Source: Thamnidium elegans (taxonomy: Eukaryota > Mucoromycota > Mucoromycetes > Mucorales > Mucoraceae). Taken from it: a stretch of DNA of 64,000 nucleotides. Below the pieces are notes generated by a model, which saw only the letters and a program-made list of their open reading frames with translations, did not search any database and was not told the origin of the DNA. The position numbers and the translations under genes were made by a program. The stretch lies in the NCBI GenBank assembly GCA_025201345.1, contig JAIXMG010000003.1, forward strand, positions 434,001 through 498,000, written 5' to 3'. Shown here piece by piece: positions 55,266-64,000 of this stretch; positions within the stretch are counted from its first letter, which is position 1, and each line of letters opens with the position of its first letter.

Positions 55266-58200
55266 CTACAACAAGTCGTTAATCTTGCCTGCATTTGTCG
55301 ACATGTCTTTATGGAATGCTGTGGAAGGAGAAATCACGTAGAACCAGTTAGATGGCTCAACCTGGTTATTTTTCAGGTCTGTTTTTTGTATTAAACCGAC
55401 TGTAGAAATTATATCAGCAACGTCTATCACCGCGTACTTTTTATTTTCTGTTTCACTAAATGGCTGAACCATTGGTATAGATTTTGAATGAAGAGCAGTT
55501 TTGTGCGATTTCATGACCTCAACGACAGCATAGAAACTTCCATGGGGTCTACTTTCTTCAAGTTCCAAGTCAATTTCAAAAAAGAATAAGAGCTTACCGA
55601 GATACCAGTTTGGAATAGATTGTAAACGATTATTGACCCTAGTAGTCATTAGAAAAGTGGAAATGTCAGCAATGGTAAATAAACATATATAAATAAAACG
55701 TACCTTTTTTTTACATTCGACTCAAACATTACAAACTCTCCGCCTCTTTTAGTACAGCTTGCTGGTAATTTGGATTTAAAAAGAACAGAAGTAAGTACAT
55801 GGGAGTCACGCCATAGTTTTGCTGCTGGCGTTATTATTAAGTCCAAGTTCAACACTAGTGGGCGGCCTTTGTTGATACCCAAGAAGCGACGCTTGTAAGA
55901 TGCTATTGCTAGAATCAACGAATCCATTCTAACCAAACCTTCAATAGTAAGGTCACCAGAATAACCCTTAGGTATCAAAACGGGAGAAGAAAATGGTTCC
56001 CATAGTTGTGGATAGTCATTGCAATTGTCTATATACGTAGCTGGATGCTTGACGAAGCCTGTCTTGTTACTTTCCGGGTTTCTATTATACAAAACAGAGA
56101 AATCAATCATACCGGTAGCTTCTAAAAATTTGAACCGTGTGATCCTTTCAAGAACATTTATTGCATTCGCATCCACATTCACTCTTGCTCTCATCTTCTT
56201 TTTGTAATTTCCAATCTCGCGCTCCATACTTCTAACACTAATGTTTCTTAAAGAAGAGCATTGTTCGATAATATGGGGGATGTGAAAAAGGTGATGCATC
56301 GACGACTTGTAAATAGAATTTGAAATAGCTTTTGCGGTAATTTGTCTATCAATATAGCGATACCAAGTTTCAAGAGAACTATATAGTTTAATCAAATAAG
56401 TAAGTTAAATAACACCAAACTAAAATTTACTTCTCGCTGAATACTCACTCCTTAATTTCGCCAATATCAGCTTTAGATACTTCCCACTGTAAGGACAATG
56501 CGCATGCCCTAGTCAAAGCTAAAATGGCTGTTTTGATGGATGGATCTTCAAATAGACTGACAACTAGAACAGGTACAATATATATAAGCCACTGTATCCA
56601 GTCGATACTTCTATAAAGACCTTTTACATTTAATGGGTTGACAGGATGAAAGCCACCTTGAAATACCCCGGCCGGGATCAACAATCGCGAGTTTTGAATA
56701 CCAACATTTAAGCATTCAAATTGTTTATTCGACAACTGAAACGGATAGGCAGATTCATTACCGTAATATTTGTAGCTGTCATTATAACGTTTCGATAATA
56801 AATCAAAAAACAACTTGCTGATATTGGAGATACCGTGAAGTTCGTCAAAACCAAAGGTACAGGAACCAGAAAACGTAGAGAGTGTTCCAAATATAGTTGG
56901 CTTCTTGATCCCATACGTGTTTTCACGCTTAAAAATAGTGATATGTGAGTATTATTATTAATTTTTGTTTTTTTTTTTAAAAAAAAAGAACATACGTAAA
57001 GTGAGCTTGAATCCTCTAATAATAAGCTTTCTTTAGACCTCAAAGGGGCAGTGCGATCTGCAAAATACATTCCAGCTCTTCGTGTATTTGGTGGACCGTC
57101 TGATCGTTGAGAACCCAGTGTAAGACAAAACCTACAGCCATTTTTTCTTTATTAGCGAAGAAGAAAAAAGGTTAGCTAATGTATTGCATTTTTTTTTATA
57201 TACCTATGTACTTACCCAGTATGTCCAGAAAAATTCATAAGCCTGTTACATTCAATACCATCACCATTTACAAAAAGGGCATATACTTTACATCTTATAG
57301 GAAGTTCTGTACCTATTTGGTTAACAATGGTTTTTTCCGAAAGTGTCTTGAGTTCGTTTACAATTGGTTTTAAAAAGGAATTAAAATCAGATTTGGATTT
57401 ACCAGGAAGAATGCCGATTTGGAAAGTTGCGTGTCTGGCATATCTATCAAAAAGGTAAACAATTTAACTCGTTAATACTTCGTCACAACTTATTAACCAG
57501 TCTTTCTTTAACTTTTGTACCTTTCAGAACTTTCTAGATTCAATACAACAGCGTGGATCATGATCATACTTGAATGGGAACTTGAGGACGTAAACCCGTC
57601 GACATCAATTTTCAAGTATATATTTATTATATTTTGGTCAGTGTTGATAGCTTGGCTACTATAAAGGTTCTTGAAAATCTCTCCGTCGAAGATATCAGCG
57701 TACGTATCATTGTTTCTTGTTATATTTTCAATTACGTCTTTTTGGCGATCTATCAAGTTCTGACGTATTTCTTCTGAAGATATCATCTCTGCTACTTTAT
57801 CTGCGATTGAGACCATTTTAGTGATTTTTGATAATAGTCTCGATGAATTGCATACTGGACAATTGAGAAGGTGATCATCTTCTAGACTATACAAATAGCA
57901 TCCATTGTTACAAACGTCGTAAGATCTTGTCATCTGTAACGGTATAACATTCTTGACAAGGCTGGCACAGGCTTCATTGCTCAAGAGTTTGCTAGTAGTA
58001 GAGTCTGAATCAAGATACAAGGTAATTTTTTTTTTTAAAAAAAAACTATTAGTCTCTAATAGGATCAATATAATAGTCTCAATTAATATATTTACCCAAG
58101 CTTTCGTCAGCAAGCATCATGTTGATTAAATGTCTCATTGCTCTTGAACCTTCTCGGCTGATGTTGTATGTATCACATACTTCTTCAAACATCACACTAT

Positions 58201-58631
58201 ATTTTTCGATATTGGTGAATGCAAATTTGGGAATATTCAATTTATATTCAATATCATCATCAGCTTGCTCAAGATCTTCGAGTAATTCATTGTCAACTTC
58301 AGAAGAAGAAAAGGAGTCAGCAAGTAAACACTCAGAGTCAAATGGTTCTGTTATATAGATGGTTTAGTAAGTAAGACTATGGATATTTTATAGAATTTAC
58401 GTGTCATTATCATTAATATTTACCTTCGTTTTCTAAGAAATCACCAGTAGTTTCTGGCTCATCATTGAAATCCATGTACTCGCTGTAGTCATACTCACTT
58501 TCAGAATTATTTGCAACTGGGGGATCAATAATTGAAAGGGATCTGGCCTGTTGGACAAGGAGCTGGCGAACATAATTGATACTGTTGCTGGATACACGTG
58601 TACGCTTGTTGGGATTATAAGTATAAGACAT
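55266..58631 (-). CDS. CACTA transposase, copy C
   Basis: Eight-exon structure as in copy A, starting MSYTYNPNKRTRV at 58631. Exon bodies lie at about 58631-58425, 58347-58097, 58004-57525, 57444-57215, 57135-56998, 56930-56450, 56380-55706 and 55639-55266 (boundaries approximate). Motifs are conserved: NCPVCN, KIDVDGF, VNGDGIECN, CRFC, the DELH region and RSMEREIGNYKKK. Identity to A is roughly two thirds over most exons, so C is an older subfamily member. I saw no frame break, but its accessory gene is destroyed by insertions. Substitutions relative to A are spread out and conservative, which suggests past selection on the protein. Confidence 0.82.
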
Positions 58632-59314
58632 TTTAATAAGCTGTTTAATGGAATATTTTTATTTGAAATTAATGTAAGTTATTTCTTTTTTTTTCTGGGT
58701 ACTTTTATACAAAAAAATAACTTGGCATTTTTTTTTTTTAAAAAAAAAGGCGTTTTACGGTACATATTTTATCTTTGGCAATTAATTTCAAAATACTTGT
58801 TTGAATCACTCCTTGCGCTTTGTTTTATTTTCCTGGAACTATCGGTGTAAATGAGGAGATATTTCTTACTTGGCATTAGCTTCAAAATAGTAGTAGGAAC
58901 CAGTCATAGAGCTTCGTTTAATATTCTTGTGTAACTGAAAATTTGCACAAAAAAAGATGTTGTAGACAATAATTGAACGCTAAATGGACACAAGAGCCAA
59001 AATGAAGAGATTATACCGATAACATAAAGTAAATGTACGTATATATAAAAAATATAAAGCATTAAAATGATACCAACATGCTCCTAGACTAATACGATTG
59101 AATAGATGACTTGCTTTGAAAAATCTAGCCATTGGTTCCGCCCCTTTTTTTTTACTGTGATTTATTTCTTGCTTCTACCTAAACGGGACGTTTGACAGAA
59201 AACTATTTTGGTTCCTCGTCAGGTAAATAATGGATTTAAAATTGTATTTAAAGGAACTTTTTTACTTTAGAAAAAAAAAACATTCTACTTTTATTTTAAA
59301 AACGCAAATATAAT
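58632..59314. promoter_or_regulatory. Divergent promoter region of CACTA C
   Basis: 683-bp AT-rich spacer between divergent starts, with homopolymer tracts (T10/A10 near 58730-58750). No conserved frame. Confidence 0.45.
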
Positions 59315-59623
59315 ATGACTGACGGCAATGAATACCCTTTGGACTCTCTTCGGTTTTTACAAGAGTTTGACGTCAATCCCTCTCTTTCTGACTCTGTTAA
59401 ACTTGACACTCTTATAGGGGAAGTACGAGAAATTAAGGTGATGTTATCTCAACTGTTGGCCTTGAATAGTAGAAACTCTTCTGGCTTCTCTTTTAATCCT
59501 GTTTCATTGGGTTCAGGTAATAATTTGGTTAAGGAAATAAATATTATTTTGCTTGGTTCTAACTACTGTTTGTTTATTTAGGATCTCGCTCTGTAAGTAC
59601 AAGCCAGTTGCAAATCAACCCGT
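59315..59623 (+). pseudogene. CACTA C accessory gene, 5' end only
   Basis: Exon 1 (59315-59516) is 202 nt, exactly as in A and B. It ends in the same GGTTCAG|GTAA donor context and encodes a related leader (LRFLQEFDVNPSLSDSVKL, IGEVREIKVMLSQLLAL). After a short intron, exon 2 (59582) gives GSRSVSTSQLQINP and is cut by the MITE at 59624, whose first bases create a stop. The rest of the gene and the right end of C are not seen further on. Confidence 0.8.
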
Positions 59624-59825
59624 GAGAAACATTTATGTTACAAATATTTTTTTGATTTCAATGTATATAAAAATAATAATAAAAATAAGTTTCACAATTT
59701 TTATTTTATTTTAATAACATTTCATCAAAAACCATAAATACATAAATAAAAAATCAAATAAAAATTAAAATTTTATTTTCTTTTTATATATATATTTATT
59801 AATATTTTAAACATAAATGTTTCTC
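59624..59825. mobile_element. 202-bp MITE in the CACTA C accessory gene
   Basis: Inverted ends GAGAAACATTTATGTTAC and AACATAAATGTTTCTC. Related copies at 52813-53013 and 60068-60158. Non-coding, no certain TSD. Confidence 0.8.
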
Positions 59826-60067
59826 TCGATGGACTCCCACCCCATCCAAAGGTTTCTTCTTTGAAACCTTAACAAAGAAGCACGGAGTAAGTCTACGACT
59901 TAATCCTATACGCCCCCACCACGTTTATAATATTTAATTAAGTTACACTTATTAAATATATAAACACGAAATAATAATTATATTTTATTTATAAAGATGA
60001 TTTTTAATCGATCCCGTTGGTCCTCAAAAAAATACACTTTATTTAAAAATATAATTATCATTTCCCA
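59826..60067. other. Interval between MITEs with a GC-richer patch
   Basis: 59827-59930 is clearly less AT-rich than its surroundings (CCCACCCCATCC, TACGCCCCCACCACG). I cannot assign it to a gene or RNA. The remainder is AT-rich. Confidence 0.3.
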
Positions 60068-60158
60068 GAGAAACATTTATGTTACAAATATTTTTTTGAT
60101 TTCAATGTATATAAAAATAATAATAAAAATAAGTTTCACAATTTTTATTTTATTTTAA
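60068..60158. mobile_element. Left part of a MITE truncated by element H
   Basis: Starts GAGAAACATTTATGTTACAA and follows the 59624 MITE almost base for base for 91 bp, ending where element H begins at GGCTGAAG. Confidence 0.75.
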
Positions 60159-60756
60159 GGCTGAAGTACAAGATAGGTTCCAGCGTGAAATACTAGATGG
60201 GAAATGAAGTAGTCAAAAATATGTAAGTGACAAAGTTGTAGCCGCTATTTTTATGCATCTTTTTGAGTTAGTGTATAAATCGCTAAAAATAAAATCCGGG
60301 CCGGAAATTAATTTAAACACCGAATTAAATACTAAATAAACTCCGAACCGGACAAAAAATATATCGTTGGAAAGCCACAAAAATTCTGCATTGGATAGCA
60401 AAATTAAATTTCTTTATAATTAAGCACAATCATCGTGGGAGAGATCAATAGTTCTCAGGTATTTAATAGCGGCATGTGTATGACGTCTAGGTAAATATGA
60501 AGTTCAATGACTCTCCTAGGGCGTAGAAATACCTGATTCTATAATGTTAAAGCGCATTACTATATCTTAGATAGATAAATGTAAGGATGAATTAAAGAAC
60601 GGTATATCACGAGAGATATAGAAGACCCAAAAATTAAAAATAGAAATAAATATTTATTTATCTATTGAAGGGCAATAAGTTAAATGATATAACTGTACGC
60701 AAGATATTGTATATTTGTGCTAGACTGATAGTACCACAGTATCGCAGAGTCTCTTG

Positions 60757-60823
60757 AATCTTTCATGCAAATCATTCATGCAGATCGCTCATGCAAATTG
60801 TTCATGCAGACGATTTATGCAAA
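60757..60823 (-). repeat. 13-bp tandem repeat in element H
   Basis: Counterpart of the array at 48783-48847, with the same 13-bp period (ATGCAAATCATTC-type units) and small differences in individual units. Confidence 0.7.
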
Positions 60824-61068
60824 TCGTTCATGTATAATGAAGTATACGATGTGTAATGTAAATATCGGAAGCTAGATAAGAAATGGCTTGTAAAACAATT
60901 AATAAAGCCCAGTAAAATGTATAATAGTATAACTGTTAAATGATACAAAAATATAGTTAATGTTTTAAAAAGGTTGGTTTATTTGAAAAGAATAAAGAGT
61001 ATATAATATAGAAAGTTGTCAATAAAAAAAGCGAGTGAAAAAAAGACAAGCAAAAAAAGGTTAGATCT

Positions 61069-62812
61069 TTATGACCTACGTGATGAAGAAGGTCGTCCTC
61101 GTCCTCTATTAACTCTTGGTCTTCCACGTTGACGAGGTAGGGTGGTTGATGGAGCCTCTGAAATATGCTGATCCGCTTGATGATTATTTCTAGTAACTGG
61201 TACTGTTTGTCTTTCGATACCCAATTCACTAACTCTTGGTGTGGAAAAAGATGGGATGATGAAAGAGGGGTCATCATCATCACTTTCTTCGTCTGTAGTA
61301 GAGTCCTCATCGAGTTCCTCTTCATCCCTAGCACGACGACGATTCACCCAAGCTTCAAAGTTACTTTGATCGCGATCCTCTCTTCTCTCTTGCTGCTCTG
61401 GTGTCTCTCCACTTCTAGCCTCCGTGAACATATCAGGTTCGAATGACCCCTGGTTGTTATCGCCTGTTTCAATAATGCCGGTGTTGTCAGAAAATTTTAC
61501 CTCACGAAGAAAACGAGCCATATCACCCATCACATCTTCTTTATTATCAATGAACCATAAGTACTCCAATAGTTTACCTGGAGCAGATCGAACTGTACGA
61601 TGTCTAGGCTTAATGAACACCTTCATATCTCTCCACAATGATTCAATTATATTCGTATGGATCAGACCTGATTCAGGGACGTGAGACACTACCGGATTTT
61701 CGCTTACTTGATCACGCGTGGCAAAACCTTGAGAATGATTTACAACCTGATGCGCACGAAAATAAAGACCAGTACCGACACCTCCAAAGGTCAGTCCATT
61801 TGCTTCAAACTGGTCTTGTGTTTCTTGATTATGAAGACCTCTATAAGCTCTCCAACCATCTGAACGAATAACAGAACCTCGTGCACAATACTTGTAAATA
61901 ATAGGAAGAAGTGTAGCAGCAACACGATTGGGAACAGTGCAAAAAAATCTTCTGCCAGCAACATATCTATGACGAGTCTCATCGATGTTATTACGGTTAT
62001 CAATGTATTGATACGTCATAGGACCAGATTCTGGTATCAAGGCTTCAACCATTCGGAACACCCAAACACCTTCGACACGACTACCAACATTGTTTTTTCT
62101 TTTTCCAATTTTAGATTCGTCGATTTGAATATGGTGACAACGAGGGTTTACACCAAGACGGTTTTCAGGAGTCAAAGCATGCTTCTTATAGTCTGAAAGC
62201 ATCATGACTTGAATATCCCGAATGATTTGAAGAAGAGCTCCCTTGCTTAAACTTCTACTATCGAAGATTTGTTGAAGAGACTCCTTACGCATATAGTCCA
62301 TCATAGCACCTAAAATCTTGTGTGCAGCTGCTTTTCTTTTGTACCAGAAAGAGCTCTTAGTGATGGTGGTAAGTTTCTTATAACGATGACCTTCATCCAA
62401 ACCGGGAATGCTGCTTACGTGGGAGTTTCCTGAACACTTGTAGTAGTACTGGTCGCGATCGCTACGATAGTAAAGTTCCATTTGGATTTGACAGCCATTA
62501 AATTCGCAAGTCATGTCACTTCTTTCAAACACTTTCAGTTCTTCGATTAGGTAGCTAAAACTATAGTCAAAATACAGCGATAATATAAAAGATTGTAATA
62601 TAAACTTACGTCCAAGTTCTGTCAGGATCAGATAAAATCACGGCTTCTACATTTTTATCACCAGTACGAGGTACTCTAGAGCCATAATTGGACCGAGCAA
62701 TAATAGTAGGAACAGAAGGGACTTCTGAAATAATGCTAGTATTAAGAGAGTTTTGTCTTCTACCACTACGGGCATAAGGTGTAACTGATCTGCTAGAATT
62801 ACGAGTTGACAT
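61069..62812 (-). CDS. ISXO2/Merlin-like transposase of element H, 564 aa, 2 exons
   Basis: Exon 1 62812-62610, intron 62609-62561, exon 2 62560-61069, mirroring the G gene. Catalytic motifs (QIDESKIGKRKNN, IRSDGWRAYRG, LIHTNIIESLW) and AT-hook-like tail are unchanged. Replacements relative to G include YKKHALTPE for YEMHALTPE, VFRMVEA for VFGMVEA, MGDMARF for MGGMARF and TTLPRQ for TTPPRQ. No frame break. Both G and H could supply transposase. Confidence 0.9.
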
Positions 62813-64000
62813 TGTCTAAGATCTTAATTGTAATCGAGTAATGTAAGTAGATTTGAGTTAAATTAAACGAATGAGTGAAATGAATGTCGAATAATTGTTT
62901 AAAAGTAGTTGCAAAAGTGAAATAGTATGACGAAAGTGTTGTTTGGTTATTATAGAAACAAGGAATTACGTTAGATATTACTTTTACGAGTAAACATAAT
63001 AGTAGAAAAAAAAACTTACATGAAAGAAAAGAGGGTTTTTATCTTTTTAGATAAAAAAACCTTTTTCACGAAGAGCTTTCGAAGTCACAAAAAAAGCCAC
63101 TCATTAAATTTAGCAAAATAGCTTTAGTAAACGCATTTATATCCCCAAAGTCCTCGGCCAAAAGAGATATTACATGATATTTATATGATATTTCGCGAAA
63201 AATATATAAATAGTAGCCGTATTGAAGCTATATAGTTACAATAGTATGTTGAACATTATAATTGCTAAAAACGATGTCTATACTAACATTTTAAATCGCC
63301 CAAAATGCCTAGAATCAAGTAAAAATCGAATAATTTCAAATTGCTCTAAAAGCTACCAGAATCAATCTAAAATGGTAAGGCTTCTATTATATTATACCTG
63401 TGCATAACGTACATATATTTCTAAAAGAAAATATAGTTGTATCATCTATAGTTTTAGAGATATCGAATAAAGTAATTTATTTTGACACATTTTAGACGTC
63501 AACTGTGAGCTCCGATCATACGATATAGATATATAAACTGTAGTTTATTAGTGCTGTTTTTTATTCCCTTTTCAATGATAGTAAGTTGGAAACATTATCG
63601 GCATATTTGACGAAGCTATGATTTTTTCGGAGAGCGAAAAAACAAACAAAATTATCGATATCAAGGTTAATAATTCATATAAATGTAAAATATTTATATC
63701 ATATAAAAGACAAAAACTAGCCGCTTAATATATATTTATTGTATGCTTATTAAAAGCTATTTACGAAATTATACTTTAATTTATCGTAATAATAAACAAA
63801 ATTAGATATATACCTCTTCGTTGTAATTTTTATTTTGTAATTATAAAATTATTTTTCTACTAAGTAAAAACGTTTAAAATTTATTTCAATAGAATATACT
63901 ACGTTTCTCTTTTAAAATATATAAAATATATACCTCTAGTACATTTAGATTGAAAGTTATAAGCAAAAAACCAAAATAAAAAATGCGAAAAAAAAGCAAA

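Larger units (their letters stand above)
60159..64000 (-). mobile_element. Merlin/ISXO2-like element H (inverted copy of G, cut by window end)
   Basis: Begins GGCTGAAGTACAAGATAGG and runs base for base as the reverse complement of G from 49445 down to about 45604, so about 600 bp lie beyond the window. It is inserted in a MITE. The two copies are in inverted orientation about 11 kb apart. Confidence 0.9.

Overview
The window is AT-rich eukaryotic DNA made almost entirely of transposable elements. I recognise no host housekeeping gene, rRNA or intact tRNA. Short introns (about 50-110 bp, GTAAGT-type donors, TAG acceptors), the mix of element types and the base composition suggest an early-diverging fungus, with Mucoromycota the best guess. 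That assignment is inference.

The main content is a family of large CACTA (EnSpm/Tnp2-type) DNA transposons. Each carries two genes transcribed head to head: an eight-exon transposase of about 955 residues in A and D, and a three-exon accessory protein of 240-374 residues. Four bodies are complete or nearly so and one is partial: A (2702-9726, TSD AAT), B (28111-35125, almost identical to A, TSD TTG), C (about 54.8-59.6 kb, ends not resolved), D (15654-23016, CACCTA ends, TSD ATG) and E (about 11.1-39.0 kb, blown apart by later insertions).

E is the host of a nest that can be unpicked through target-site duplications. E contains M1 (12715-13805), D, and M2 (23195-36670). M2 contains the Merlin/ISXO2-like element I (23531-35862). 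I contains the chromodomain-DDE element J (25220-27265) and CACTA copy B. Removing each insertion with one TSD copy rejoins the host reading frame at every junction I tested.

Region by region: 1-2632 holds a Ty3/gypsy integrase fragment and a Tc1-like element split by a solo LTR. 2702-9726 is CACTA A. 9727-11150 holds a MITE, a chromodomain relic, a fold-back element and a Tc1 relic. 11.1-39.0 kb is the E nest. 39004-42585 is a second Tc1-like element carrying an intact chromodomain-DDE gene (K). 42.6-45.0 kb holds relic termini and a solo LTR. 45001-49445 is Merlin/ISXO2-like element G. 49.6-52.4 kb is a 5'-truncated Ty3/gypsy pol. 52491-53791 is a non-autonomous relative of I. 54.3-59.6 kb holds a relic ISXO2 N-terminus and CACTA C. 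60159-64000 is an inverted copy of G (H), cut by the window end.

The most unusual items are the compact M elements (8-bp TSD, GG...CC ends, one coiled-coil/Cys-rich ORF and no recognisable transposase), the chromodomain-DDE transposase family (J, K and a relic), and the two-gene CACTA system whose subterminal repeats differ between families.
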